Positions 16,032 through 23,808 of a stretch of DNA of 38,119 nucleotides are shown piece after piece. The DNA is from an uncultured Clostridia bacterium. GTDB taxonomy: Bacteria > Bacillota > Clostridia > Peptostreptococcales > Anaerovoracaceae. A program made the position numbers and the translations under genes. Location: assembly GCA_934278925.1 (NCBI GenBank), contig CAKQWJ010000023.1, positions 1 through 38,119 of the forward strand. Reading direction: 5' to 3'. Numbering within the stretch: position 1 is the first letter of the stretch; every line of letters begins with the position of its first letter. The notes beneath the pieces are model-generated. The model worked only from the letters and a program-made list of their open reading frames with translations. It searched no databases and was not told the DNA's origin.

Positions 16032-16670
16032 ATGAGCTATAAAACCGTTTACAAAGAAGCAGAAGCGGAACAGGTAATCCAGCGTTCCCGCTTTATTACG
16101 CATGTGTCTCCCGTAGATTCCTACGAGGAGGCGCAGGCGTACGTTGCCATGATAAAAGAAGAATACAAGGATGCCACTCACAACGTCCCTGCCGTGGTAA
16201 TCGGGGAAAAACAGGAGCTGCAGTGGATGAGCGACGACGGGGAGCCTCAGGGCACCTCAGGGCCGCCTATTCTTCGTATGCTGGTAGAAGAGGGCCTGAC
16301 CAACCTGGTGGTTGTGGTGACCCGATATTTCGGCGGCGTAAAGCTGGGGACCGGCGGTCTGGTCCGGGCGTATTCCGGATCCGCCAAGCTGGGGCTGGAG
16401 GCAGCCGGCATTTGCACCGTAACCGACGGATACGTAATGGAGTATCTGTTGGATTATTCCCATCTGGCAAAAATAAATAACGCGGAACAGCAAGGGAATT
16501 TCCATATTATCCATACGGAATATATGGATAAAGTGAAGGTCACCGTAGGGTGCAAAACCGAGGCGGAAGGCCTGGTAATAAAGACTTTCAACGACATCAC
16601 TTCGGGTACCTGCGAGCTGCTTTCGAAAAAAAATGAAAAAATTTGCGAAAAAGTCGTTGACAGCAATTAG
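16032..16670 (+). CDS. yigZ: YigZ/IMPACT family protein
   Basis: A 212-residue protein with the UPF0029 N-terminal domain. SRFITHVSPV, the block around WMSDDGEPQGTSGPPIL and VVVVTRYFGGVKLGTGGLVRAY are the family hallmarks. A DUF1949-type C-terminal domain follows. The eukaryotic relative IMPACT regulates translation through Gcn2; the bacterial role is unknown. It begins two bases after the hslU stop with no visible Shine-Dalgarno sequence, so it likely depends on translational coupling. Its 3' end overlaps a promoter for the tRNA array. Confidence 0.9.
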   Translation: MSYKTVYKEAEAEQVIQRSRFITHVSPVDSYEEAQAYVAMIKEEYKDATHNVPAVVIGEKQELQWMSDDGEPQGTSGPPILRMLVEEGLTNLVVVVTRYFGGVKLGTGGLVRAYSGSAKLGLEAAGICTVTDGYVMEYLLDYSHLAKINNAEQQGNFHIIHTEYMDKVKVTVGCKTEAEGLVIKTFNDITSGTCELLSKKNEKICEKVVDSN

Positions 16671-16685
16671 ATGCTATGGTAATAT
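16657..16685 (+). promoter_or_regulatory. tRNA array promoter P1
   Basis: A perfect -35 TTGACA (16657-16662) and -10 TAATAT (16680-16685) are separated by 17 nt, with an extended TGG just before the -10. It overlaps the last codons of yigZ. Transcripts would have a leader of about 105 nt before the first tRNA. Confidence 0.7.
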
Positions 16686-16748
16686 ATTGCTTGTCGTCAG
16701 GAACGTAAAGAAAACGAAAAACTTTTCAAAAGTTTCTGAAAAAAAGAG

Positions 16749-16777
16749 TTGCACTCAGCAAGAAAGTTTGCTATAAT
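16749..16777 (+). promoter_or_regulatory. tRNA array promoter P2
   Basis: TTGCAC (16749-16754), a 17-nt spacer and TATAAT (16772-16777) with extended TGC. A-tracts at 16715-16748 resemble an UP element. The start would lie about 12 nt before the first mature tRNA base. Confidence 0.8.
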
Positions 16778-16796
16778 GAGTGACAGACTGATGTAT

Positions 16797-16872
16797 GGAC
16801 GCTTAGCTCAGCTGGGAGAGCATCTGCCTTACAAGCAGAGGGTCATAGGTTCGAGCCCTATAGCGTCCACCA
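16797..16872 (+). tRNA. tRNA-Val(TAC)
   Basis: Cloverleaf with acceptor GGACGCT/AGCGTCC, anticodon stem TCTGC/GCAGA, loop CTTACAA giving anticodon TAC, and encoded CCA. Confidence 0.97.
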
Positions 16873-16879
16873 CTTTTAT

Positions 16880-16956
16880 GGCCGGGTAGTTCAGTTGGTT
16901 AGAATGCCAGCCTGTCACGCTGGAGGTCGACGGTTCGAGCCCGTTCCCGGTCGCCA
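16880..16956 (+). tRNA. tRNA-Asp(GTC)
   Basis: Acceptor GGCCGGG/CCCGGTC (one G-T pair), anticodon stem CCAGC/GCTGG around CTGTCAC, encoded CCA. Confidence 0.97.
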
Positions 16957-16972
16957 TTTTTTATGACAATAA

Positions 16973-17047
16973 GCTGATGTGGCTCAACGGTAGAGCAGCT
17001 GATTTGTAATCAGCAGGTTGGGGGTTCGATTCCCTCCATCAGCTCCA
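16973..17047 (+). tRNA. tRNA-Thr(TGT)
   Basis: Acceptor GCTGATG/CATCAGC, anticodon stem GCTGA/TCAGC around TTTGTAA, encoded CCA. Confidence 0.97.
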
Positions 17048-17058
17048 ATAATTTTTAT

Positions 17059-17143
17059 CGAGGGATTCCCGAGTGGCCAAAGGGGGCGGACTGTAAATCC
17101 GTTAGCTGTGCTTTCGATGGTTCGAATCCATCTCCCTCGACCA
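17059..17143 (+). tRNA. tRNA-Tyr(GTA)
   Basis: Acceptor CGAGGGA/TCCCTCG, anticodon loop CTGTAAA, long variable arm as expected for a class II tRNA, encoded CCA. Confidence 0.96.
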
Positions 17144-17147
17144 ATAT

Positions 17148-17222
17148 GCGGAAGTGGCTCAGGGGTAGAGCATCGCCTTGCCAAGGCGAGGGTCGCGAGT
17201 TCGAATCTCGTCTTCCGCTCCA
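17148..17222 (+). tRNA. tRNA-Gly(GCC)
   Basis: Acceptor GCGGAAG/CTTCCGC, anticodon stem TCGCC/GGCGA around TTGCCAA, encoded CCA. Confidence 0.97.
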
Positions 17223-17230
17223 TCTTTTAT

Positions 17231-17304
17231 GCGGATGTAGTTCAATGGTAGAACTTCAGCCTTCCAAGCTGATAGCGTGAGTTCGATTCTCATCATCCGC
17301 TCCA
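17231..17304 (+). tRNA. tRNA-Gly(TCC)
   Basis: Acceptor GCGGATG/CATCCGC, anticodon stem TCAGC/GCTGA around CTTCCAA, encoded CCA. This is the second glycine isoacceptor, directly after Gly(GCC). Confidence 0.97.
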
Positions 17305-17307
17305 TGT

Positions 17308-17384
17308 GGGTCCATAGCTCAGTTGGATAGAGCAACGGCCTTCTAAGCCGTGTGTCCGGGGTTCGAATCCCTGTGGGCTCACCA
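17308..17384 (+). tRNA. tRNA-Arg(TCT)
   Basis: Acceptor GGGTCCA/TGGGCTC with two G-T pairs, anticodon stem ACGGC/GCCGT around CTTCTAA, encoded CCA. A 48-nt spacer to the next tRNA is the longest in the array. Confidence 0.95.
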
Positions 17385-17432
17385 CTATTTTTTTAAAAGA
17401 AACAGAGAGAGTATAGCAGACCGACTTGATTA

Positions 17433-17507
17433 TGGGGTATAGCCAAGTGGCAAGGCAACGGACTTTGACTCCGTGATTCGTAGGTTCGAGTCCTGCTACC
17501 CCAGCCA
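17433..17507 (+). tRNA. tRNA-Gln(TTG)
   Basis: Acceptor TGGGGTA/TACCCCA, anticodon stem ACGGA/TCCGT around CTTTGAC, encoded CCA. Confidence 0.97.
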
Positions 17508-17511
17508 TTGC

Positions 17512-17587
17512 GACCCATTAGCTCAGGTGGTAGAGCACTTGACTTTTAATCAAGGTGTCCGGAGTTCGAGTCTCCGATGGGTCACCA
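17512..17587 (+). tRNA. tRNA-Lys(TTT)
   Basis: Acceptor GACCCAT/ATGGGTC, anticodon stem CTTGA/TCAAG around CTTTTAA, encoded CCA. Confidence 0.97.
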
Positions 17588-17604
17588 TTACTCTTAAAAC
17601 ATCC

Positions 17605-17693
<89 letters not shown>

Positions 17694-17709
17694 AGAATGC
17701 ACATTTTCT

Positions 17710-17804
<95 letters not shown>

Positions 17805-17810
17805 ATTTTT

Positions 17811-17886
17811 AGGGGTATAGCTCAGTTGGTAGAGCAGTGGTCTCCAAAACCACGTGCCGTGGGTTCGAATCCTACTGCCCCTGCCA
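17811..17886 (+). tRNA. tRNA-Trp(CCA)
   Basis: Acceptor AGGGGTA/TGCCCCT, anticodon stem GTGGT/ACCAC around CTCCAAA, encoded CCA. Confidence 0.97.
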
Positions 17887-17911
17887 ATTTACTAAGGACT
17901 GTACTAAATAT

Positions 17912-17988
17912 CGGGGTGTAGCGCAGCTTGGTAGCGCAACTGGTTTGGGACCAGTGGGCCGCGGGTTCAAATCCTGCCACCCCGACCA
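17912..17988 (+). tRNA. tRNA-Pro(TGG)
   Basis: Acceptor CGGGGTG/CACCCCG, anticodon stem ACTGG/CCAGT around TTTGGGA, encoded CCA. Confidence 0.97.
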
Positions 17989-18002
17989 TTTACCCAACAT
18001 AT

Positions 18003-18079
18003 GGGCCATTAGCTCAGTTGGTCAGAGCATCCGGCTCATAACCGGCAGGTCCCGGGTTCAAGTCCCTGATGGCCCACCA
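18003..18079 (+). tRNA. tRNA with CAT anticodon (elongator Met or Ile2)
   Basis: Acceptor GGGCCAT/ATGGCCC, fully paired including G1-C72, which rules out an initiator tRNA. Anticodon loop CTCATAA. Elongator Met and lysidine-modified Ile2 share this anticodon and cannot be separated by eye. Confidence 0.93.
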
Positions 18080-18099
18080 TTTATTGAATAAGGTAATAT

Positions 18100-18175
18100 G
18101 CCCAGATAGCTCAGTTGGTAGAGCAAGGGACTGAAAATCCCTGTGTCCTTGGTTCGATTCCGAGTCTGGGCACCA
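18100..18175 (+). tRNA. tRNA-Phe(GAA)
   Basis: Acceptor GCCCAGA/TCTGGGC, anticodon stem AGGGA/TCCCT around CTGAAAA, encoded CCA. Last gene of the array. Confidence 0.97.
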
Positions 18176-18177
18176 CG

Positions 18178-18206
18178 AACGGTATGCATCGCATACCGTT
18201 TTTCTT
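18178..18206 (+). terminator. Terminator of the tRNA array
   Basis: AACGGTATGC (18178-18187) pairs perfectly with GCATACCGTT (18191-18200) around a 3-nt loop and runs into TTTTTC. It begins 3 nt after the last tRNA. Confidence 0.92.
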
Positions 18207-18238
18207 TTGCCCATTTCGGGTGTGTTCGAGCGAAGTAT

Positions 18239-18247
18239 TGGTATAAT
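18239..18247 (+). promoter_or_regulatory. Extended -10 promoter candidate for the VTT gene
   Basis: TGGTATAAT (18239-18247) is a consensus extended -10. No good -35 is found 16-18 nt upstream. Transcripts would carry a leader of about 100 nt. Confidence 0.4.
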
Positions 18248-18355
18248 CAATAGTTCCGCACCGAAAATGAAGTCGATTCCTATTTGTTATTTATGTGAAG
18301 AGCCGTTACAATTAAGCAGTGTGATTGTTTATATGAGTTTAGGAGGAATAGAAAG

Positions 18356-19096
18356 ATGAACGAGAAAGAAGTAAATGCTCCAAAGAAGAAGCATACCGGG
18401 AAAATCGTCCTGGTGGGACTTCTCATCGCCTGCGTTGTGATTTACTTTGCGGTGCCGTCGGTACACGCTTGGATCAACAACGTGATTGCCATGTTTAAGT
18501 CCGGTGACTTCAATCAGATGAGAAACTTTATTGCGAAGTACGGAAAATGGGCGATGCTGGTATCGGCATTCCTGATGGTGTTCCAGTCCATCGCAGCACC
18601 TCTTCCGGCATTCTTCATTACACTGACCAATGCCAACCTCTTCGGATGGTGGCAGGGCTGCATCCTGTCCTGGGCTTCCGCCATGCTGGGCGCCGCAGTG
18701 TGCTTCTACATTGCCAGAATCCTGGGAAGAGACGTGGTGGAGAAGCTTTGTACAAAGGGCGCACTTCTGTCCATCGAGAAATTCTTTGATAAATACGGAA
18801 AGAAATGCATTCTGATTGCCCGGCTGCTGCCGTTTATCTCCTTTGATATCGTCAGCTATGCGGCGGGTCTGACCGCAATGGACTTCGGCGGATTCATGCT
18901 GGCAACCGGTATCGGTCAGCTGCCGGCCTGCATCGTGTACTCCTACGTGGGCGGAATGCTCACCGGCGGAGCGCAGAAGCTCTTCATCGGACTGCTGTGC
19001 CTCTTCGCACTGGCGATCCTGATTACCCTGATCCGTCAGGTATGGGTGGCAAAGCACAAGGATATCAGCGGAAACGAGGAAACACCGAAGGCGTAG
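18356..19096 (+). CDS. VTT (TVP38/TMEM64, SNARE-associated) family membrane protein
   Basis: A 246-residue multi-pass membrane protein. A basic cytosolic N-terminus precedes a first membrane helix (about 16-38). The VTT core includes FQSIAAPLPAFFITLTNANLFG, a re-entrant-loop-like segment, and later LLPFISFDIVSYAAGLT, with two C-terminal helices. TVP38/DedA relatives move lipids or other small compounds across membranes; the substrate here is unknown. GGAGGAA lies 9 nt before the ATG. It is a single-gene unit with its own promoter candidate and terminator. Confidence 0.88.
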   Translation: MNEKEVNAPKKKHTGKIVLVGLLIACVVIYFAVPSVHAWINNVIAMFKSGDFNQMRNFIAKYGKWAMLVSAFLMVFQSIAAPLPAFFITLTNANLFGWWQGCILSWASAMLGAAVCFYIARILGRDVVEKLCTKGALLSIEKFFDKYGKKCILIARLLPFISFDIVSYAAGLTAMDFGGFMLATGIGQLPACIVYSYVGGMLTGGAQKLFIGLLCLFALAILITLIRQVWVAKHKDISGNEETPKA

Positions 19097-19110
19097 CAGA
19101 TTTGCATAGG

Positions 19111-19145
19111 TACCCTCCATGTGGATGTCGTGGAGGGTGTTTTTG
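19111..19145 (+). terminator. Terminator after the VTT gene
   Basis: ACCCTCCA (19112-19119) pairs with TGGAGGGT (19131-19138) and is followed by GTTTTTG. Confidence 0.85.
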
Positions 19146-19150
19146 AGGGT

Positions 19151-19208
19151 TGAAGTATAGAAAATATCAATAGCGAGGCAATTAAATATAGATTGTTACT
19201 ATACTTCA
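19151..19208. promoter_or_regulatory. Inverted repeat in the leader of the rhodanese gene
   Basis: TGAAGTATAG (19151-19160) and CTATACTTCA (19199-19208) are perfect complements 38 nt apart. The right arm lies where the -35 of a -10 at 19224 would be. This could be a pair of operator half-sites; the regulator is unknown. Confidence 0.45.
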
Positions 19209-19223
19209 CAAAAACAACCAGAC

Positions 19224-19257
19224 TATAATTTATTTTTCAATGAAAAATAGTTATAAT
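19224..19257 (+). promoter_or_regulatory. Two candidate -10 boxes for the rhodanese gene
   Basis: TATAAT occurs twice, at 19224-19229 and 19252-19257, in an AT-rich stretch. Neither has a good -35 at 16-18 nt. A leader of about 90-120 nt would follow. Confidence 0.35.
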
Positions 19258-19264
19258 TATAGCA

Positions 19265-19320
19265 TACGGCTTCCGGTTTTGGAATGCCGACGAATTGGGG
19301 GAAAGAAACCTCCAATTAAT
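19265..19320 (+). promoter_or_regulatory. Two hairpins in the 5' leader of the rhodanese gene
   Basis: GGCTTCC...GGAATGCC (about 19267-19288, one bulge) and AATTGGGGG...CCTCCAATT (about 19294-19318, one G-T pair) can form two adjacent hairpins 40-90 nt before the start codon. There is no T-tract, so they are not terminators. No known riboswitch motif was recognised. Confidence 0.4.
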
Positions 19321-19355
19321 TGTTTTGTATTGATGAACGAAGGAGGAATTTGAAC

Positions 19356-21575
19356 ATGAAGCGTTCGAAGAAAATGTTCACAGTCATGCTGGCACTGTGC
19401 GTGGCACTGTCCATGGCTATGGCATCCGTTACCGCAAATGCGGCAACAAAGAAGCCGAAGAAGATTTACCTCAAGGCTACTTCCACCACCGTGGATGTCA
19501 AGGGTAAAGTGAAGGTATCTGTTTATAAGGTAAAACCTTCCAAGGCAAGCAAGTCCGTTAAATGGAAGAGCAGCAATAAGAAGATTGCTACCGTTTCCAA
19601 ATCCGGCTATGTAACCGGAAAGAAGAAGGGAACTGTAAAGATTACAGCAACCTCTAAGAAAAATAAAAGAGCAAAGAAGACCATCAAGATTAAAGTGAAG
19701 GATCTGAAGGCGAAGTCCGTAACAATGAGCAAGAAGTCCATGGACATGTTCGTTACGAAGAAGGCTACGCTGAAGGCAACCGTGAAGGGCCCGACCGGAT
19801 TCTACAACCAGGGAGTTACCTGGAAGTCCAGCAACACAAATATTGCGACTGTCGACAGCAAGGGCAACGTTGTGGCAAAGTCGGAGGGTTCCGCAACCAT
19901 CACCGCTACCGAGAAGGGCGGATCCAAGAAGGCAACATGTGCGGTTACGGTAAGCAAAGCTCCGACCGGCGTGACTGTAGATACGAACAATGAGACCGTT
20001 ACTGTAGAAGCGGTAGTCGGAAGCAATGAGGCAAAGGCAAGACACACCTATCTCTGCTACTACAAGGGTGCACAGGCGAATAACTCCGTACTGGTTACCG
20101 GCGTTACTCCGAAGCAGCTGGCAGATGCTCTGAACGAGCTTTCCGCTACTCCGTGGAACAACAACGAAACGGTACCTGCCGCTTTCCAGACAACCGGCAA
20201 GAAGACCATCGAAGCTCTGGCAGCAGACGGAACCGGAAACAAGAACTACACCAAAGTAGACGTTAGCGTAAAGTACGGCGACACCACCATAACCATGCAG
20301 GATTCCCTGAAGGATGTTAAGGTTGACGACAACTTCAGCATGGTTTATGCCAATGTTGGAAACGATGCAAATGAGAAGTTTGGCTGCCTTACCTGCACAA
20401 ACGGTTGCTGGTCCGGCGTCGTTGCCAATGCAAAGCGTCTGACCGGTAAGGACTTCGTTCCGCAGAAGATGCCGGCAGAAGGCACCAAGGTAACGGTAAC
20501 CTATACGCTGCAGAACAATTACATCTCTGAAGAAGACCTGCAGAAGGATGCTAACGATTATGTCCTCTTAGATGTAAGAGCAAAGGATGCTTACGATGAT
20601 GCACACATTGCAGGTGCAATCAGCACACCGGTGGACATCAACTCTCAGGATATGGATGAGAGCATTAAGAATATCGTAGCCGATAAGGGTACCGACAAGA
20701 AGTATGCATTGATCTGTTACTCCGGTAACAGATATGCCAAGAAGGCGGCAAAGGATCTGCGTGCTTGCGAGGTAACCAACGGAAACATTGAGATTCTCAC
20801 CGGCGGTATGGGTGCATGGAGATCGGCCGGTTATGAAGTAGATCACTACAACTACACCAATGCCGACACAACATTCAGCAAGATGAAGGATTCTTCCTAC
20901 GTAATTCTGGATGCCAGAAAGGCTGCAGACTATGATAACGGTCACATTGCCGGTGCGGTTTCCGCAGATGTAGGGTACTACATTGACAACCAGTACAGCT
21001 CCAAGGATGCTGCAGAAGCAAACGTAAAGGCTGTTGTGGACAAGTATGACCAGAATAAGGACAAGAAGTACATCGTTATCTGCTACTCCGGCAACAGATA
21101 TGCCAAGGTGGCAACCGGACTTCTGATGAACTACGGAATCGAGAATGCAAACATCCAGACTCTGGGCGGAGACGATAGCCAGAGATCCGATGCCGGCGGT
21201 ATGAAGGCATGGAATGCAAAGTATGAAAGTTACGTTGTGGCAAAGCACACTTCTTCCGGCAACTTCAACTTCGCAAACGGAATCACACCGGAGAACCTGA
21301 AGGCCGATGTGGAAGGTCAGAAGGTATTCACCGTTATGGACGTAAGAGCGAAAGAGGACTACGATAAGGGACACATCTCCAACGCGGTATCCGCTCCGTC
21401 CAGCGATGACGAGGCAGTGATGAAGGCCGTAAACGACAACCCGAACGGACTCTACGTTCTGGTATGCTACAGCGGTAACTCCAAGGCCGATGCAGCTCGG
21501 AATACCATGGTAAAGAATGGTGTAGACGAAAGCAGAATCATCTGCCTGCAGGATGGAATGGGTACTTGGAAGTAG
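19356..21575 (+). CDS. Secreted protein with Ig-like (BIG2) and three rhodanese domains
   Basis: A 739-residue exported protein; the ATG at 19356 follows GGAGGAATT. The signal peptide (basic KRSKK, hydrophobic core, cut near ANA-ATK) is followed by two bacterial Ig-like type 2 domains (about 30-120 and 122-210; WKSSNKKIATV and WKSSNTNIATV). A middle domain (about 212-390) contains HTYLCYYKG and CLTCTNGCWSGVV; it resembles YdjY-type domains. Three rhodanese domains follow, each with a D-x-R-pattern, GHI or AHI, and a CYSGN active loop: C454, C576, C704. Rhodaneses move sulfane sulfur. Three copies outside the membrane are unusual. No LPXTG, S-layer or choline-binding anchor is seen; the Lys-rich Ig-like domains may bind the wall. 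Confidence 0.85.
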   Translation: MKRSKKMFTVMLALCVALSMAMASVTANAATKKPKKIYLKATSTTVDVKGKVKVSVYKVKPSKASKSVKWKSSNKKIATVSKSGYVTGKKKGTVKITATSKKNKRAKKTIKIKVKDLKAKSVTMSKKSMDMFVTKKATLKATVKGPTGFYNQGVTWKSSNTNIATVDSKGNVVAKSEGSATITATEKGGSKKATCAVTVSKAPTGVTVDTNNETVTVEAVVGSNEAKARHTYLCYYKGAQANNSVLVTGVTPKQLADALNELSATPWNNNETVPAAFQTTGKKTIEALAADGTGNKNYTKVDVSVKYGDTTITMQDSLKDVKVDDNFSMVYANVGNDANEKFGCLTCTNGCWSGVVANAKRLTGKDFVPQKMPAEGTKVTVTYTLQNNYISEEDLQKDANDYVLLDVRAKDAYDDAHIAGAISTPVDINSQDMDESIKNIVADKGTDKKYALICYSGNRYAKKAAKDLRACEVTNGNIEILTGGMGAWRSAGYEVDHYNYTNADTTFSKMKDSSYVILDARKAADYDNGHIAGAVSADVGYYIDNQYSSKDAAEANVKAVVDKYDQNKDKKYIVICYSGNRYAKVATGLLMNYGIENANIQTLGGDDSQRSDAGGMKAWNAKYESYVVAKHTSSGNFNFANGITPENLKADVEGQKVFTVMDVRAKEDYDKGHISNAVSAPSSDDEAVMKAVNDNPNGLYVLVCYSGNSKADAARNTMVKNGVDESRIICLQDGMGTWK

Positions 21576-21595
21576 TATCATATAAAGATTATCTA

Positions 21596-21626
21596 AGCGG
21601 GGGTGCAGAAGCATTCCCGCTTTTTG
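21596..21626 (+). terminator. Terminator after the rhodanese gene
   Basis: AGCGGG with TGC pairs with GCA and CCCGCT around an AGAA loop (small internal mismatch), followed by TTTTTG. Confidence 0.8.
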
Positions 21627-21652
21627 CTTCTCCGGGGAATTCGTGGTAGAAT
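21624..21652 (+). promoter_or_regulatory. Promoter for tdk
   Basis: TTGCTT (21624-21629), a 17-nt spacer and TAGAAT (21647-21652) with extended TGG. The -35 overlaps the T-tract of the preceding terminator. Confidence 0.6.
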
Positions 21653-21684
21653 AAGCAGATATTAAGCAGAATAAGGAGATTGAA

Positions 21685-22269
21685 ATGGCACAGCTGTATT
21701 ATCGATATAGTACGATGAATGCGGGGAAGTCCCTGGAAATCATCAAGGTGGCCAACAACTACGAGGAGCTGGACAAGCGGGTGATGTGCCTGGTTCCGGA
21801 GGTGGACGACCGCTACGAGCGGGACATGGTGACCTCCCGGGTGGGACTGAGCCATAAGGCCTACACGGTGGATGACGATACGAACATCATGACGCTGTTC
21901 ATCGAGAAGAACATGCGGCATCAGATTGACTGCGTGCTGGTGGACGAATGCCAGTTTTTCCGAAAGCATCACGTGCAGGAGCTGGCGGAAATCGTGGACA
22001 GCTTCGACGTGCCGGTACTGGCCTACGGACTGAAAAATGATTTTAAGAATGAGCTGTTCGAAGGGTCCTACTATTTCCTGGTGTACGCAGACAAGATCGA
22101 AGAGATCAAGACCATCTGCTGGTGTGGCCGGAAAGCCACCATGGTGGCCCGGATTCAGGATGGAAAGATTATCAAGCAGGGAGATCAGATCGCGATTGGC
22201 GGCAACGACATGTACGCCTCCCTGTGCCGAAAGCATTACAACGACGGAAGGTTGTCGGCAGACGACTAG
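21685..22269 (+). CDS. tdk: Thymidine kinase
   Basis: A 194-residue type II thymidine kinase that phosphorylates thymidine to dTMP in the salvage pathway. The P-loop is MNAGKS (11-16). VDECQFF (86-92) gives the catalytic Glu88. The lasso region YGLKNDFKNELF is present, and zinc ligands are likely C145, C147, C181 and H184. IGGNDMYASLCRKHY is the conserved C-terminal block. AAGGAG lies about 6 nt before the ATG. The next gene starts 20 nt after the stop. Confidence 0.95.
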   Translation: MAQLYYRYSTMNAGKSLEIIKVANNYEELDKRVMCLVPEVDDRYERDMVTSRVGLSHKAYTVDDDTNIMTLFIEKNMRHQIDCVLVDECQFFRKHHVQELAEIVDSFDVPVLAYGLKNDFKNELFEGSYYFLVYADKIEEIKTICWCGRKATMVARIQDGKIIKQGDQIAIGGNDMYASLCRKHYNDGRLSADD

Positions 22270-22288
22270 TTCGAGGAAGGAGACAGGA

Positions 22289-23749
22289 GTGCGGCGATTC
22301 GCAGAACGCGGGGGTGGAATTCGAATGATGGTAATCGGCATGATGTTCCTTTGCCTGTGGATGGCGGGAACGGATTTTTCCCATGCCGCGACAAAAGCAA
22401 AACCGGGGAATGCCACCGCGTCCATCAATGCGAAGGCAGGGACGGTGCTGCGGGAAAAGGCATCCACCTCTTCGAAAAAAATCCGGAGCCTCCGGAACAA
22501 TACGAAAATAACTGTGTATTACGAGGTCTATACCCATCGAACCCGGACGGATTCCCGGTACCACTGGTATCGCATCGGCGTGGGAAAGAAGAAGGGCTAC
22601 GTGCTGGCCAAGCGGGTGGACGGCATCCGCTATCAGGCGGTGCTGGGCCGGGCATCCCGAAAGGTGCCTGCTCGAATCGGACCGAAAACGTCCATGAAGG
22701 CAAAAGGAAAGCTGTCCAAGGGGGCGGTGGTGTCCGTGCGCCTTCGGTCCCGGTACAAGGGGGCCAAGACCTGGTGGGATAAGGTTTTGGTCAACGGGGA
22801 ATACCGGTATGTCATCGCGGATTCCCTGACGAAAGTGAGCACCTCCGATTACGACGCTTACTTGAAGTCTCAGGGATTCCCGGCATCCTATCGAAAAGCT
22901 CTGAAGAAACTCCATAACGAGCATCCGAATTGGGTTTTCCGGGCGAAGAAGGTGAACCTGAGCTACAGCACGGTGCTGTCCCGGGAAACTCGGGACGGGG
23001 TCTCCCTGATCTACAAATCCTACCCGAAATCCTATCGGGATAAAGGGCGGAAGAGCTACCGGAACGGAAAGTACATCGCCAAGGACGGATCCACCTGGTT
23101 CAACGCCAACAAAAAGGTGGTGTCCTACTACATGGATCCCCGGCATTTCCTGAATGACCGGAATATCTACATGTACCTGTCCTTGAATTACCATTCTTAT
23201 CAGACGACGGGCACGGTGAACAAAGTCCTCAGCGGAACGGAGCTGCCGAAGCGTAGATTCTCTTCATCCCTGTTCGTGGGCGCCGGAAAGAAGTACAAGG
23301 TGAGTCCGATTTTCCTGGCATCTCGGGCTCGGCAGGAAACCGGCGGCGGAAGCATCGCCATTCGAGGTTACCGGATAAAGGGAAAGACGGTGTACAATCC
23401 GTACAACATCGGAGCCACCTCCGGATCCAACCCGGTGATGAAGGGCATGAAATACGCCTATCGAAAGGGCTGGACATCCCGCAAAAAAGCGGTGTACGGC
23501 GGCGCGAAAATCCTTTCGAAGGATTACATCAACCGGGGGCAGAACACCATCTACTACCAGCGGTTCAACGTAAAGAACGGCTGGCTCCGGGCGGGCACCC
23601 ATCAGTACATGACCAACATCACGGCGCCGTATACGGAATCCCAGTCCATGGCAAAAGCCTACAAAGCCTACGGCCTCACCGGCGAGAAGCTGGTATTCGA
23701 GATTCCGGTGTACAAGAGCATGCCGTCTTCCACGAAATTGCCGAAATAA
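22289..23749 (+). CDS. Secreted SH3-like/GH73-type N-acetylglucosaminidase
   Basis: A 486-residue exported protein. I start at GTG 22289, six bases after AAGGAG; an alternative ATG at 22325 would also keep the signal peptide (hydrophobic MMVIGMMFLCLWMAG, cut near SHA-ATK). Two SH3b-like repeats (about 50-190) contain AGTVLREKASTSSKKIRSL and RIGPKTSMKAKGKL. The C-terminal half is the glucosaminidase domain: FLASRARQETGGGS carries the likely catalytic Glu, followed by YNPYNIGATSGSNPV and a Tyr-rich end. Such enzymes cut peptidoglycan glycan strands during growth or cell separation. A terminator follows. Confidence 0.85.
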   Translation: MRRFAERGGGIRMMVIGMMFLCLWMAGTDFSHAATKAKPGNATASINAKAGTVLREKASTSSKKIRSLRNNTKITVYYEVYTHRTRTDSRYHWYRIGVGKKKGYVLAKRVDGIRYQAVLGRASRKVPARIGPKTSMKAKGKLSKGAVVSVRLRSRYKGAKTWWDKVLVNGEYRYVIADSLTKVSTSDYDAYLKSQGFPASYRKALKKLHNEHPNWVFRAKKVNLSYSTVLSRETRDGVSLIYKSYPKSYRDKGRKSYRNGKYIAKDGSTWFNANKKVVSYYMDPRHFLNDRNIYMYLSLNYHSYQTTGTVNKVLSGTELPKRRFSSSLFVGAGKKYKVSPIFLASRARQETGGGSIAIRGYRIKGKTVYNPYNIGATSGSNPVMKGMKYAYRKGWTSRKKAVYGGAKILSKDYINRGQNTIYYQRFNVKNGWLRAGTHQYMTNITAPYTESQSMAKAYKAYGLTGEKLVFEIPVYKSMPSSTKLPK

Positions 23750-23751
23750 AA

Positions 23752-23799
23752 AAACAGGTTCGATTCTCCGGACGTTTCCGGGGAGCCGAACCTATTTTT
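23752..23799. terminator. Bidirectional terminator between convergent genes
   Basis: AGGTTCG (23756-23762) pairs with CGAACCT (23787-23793), with inner pairing of CTCC and GGAG. An A-run lies on the left and a T-run on the right, so it serves both the glucosaminidase gene and the radical SAM gene. Confidence 0.85.
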
Positions 23800-23808
23800 G
23801 TGGCTGAA

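Noticed and set aside
18003..18079. Considered as initiator tRNA-Met
   Set aside because: Base 1 pairs with base 72 and the anticodon stem lacks three consecutive G-C pairs, so it is elongator Met or Ile2.
19265..19320. Considered as a known riboswitch
   Set aside because: No match to the conserved cores of the c-di-GMP, SAM, cobalamin, T-box or preQ1 classes that I could recognise; it is reported only as hairpins.
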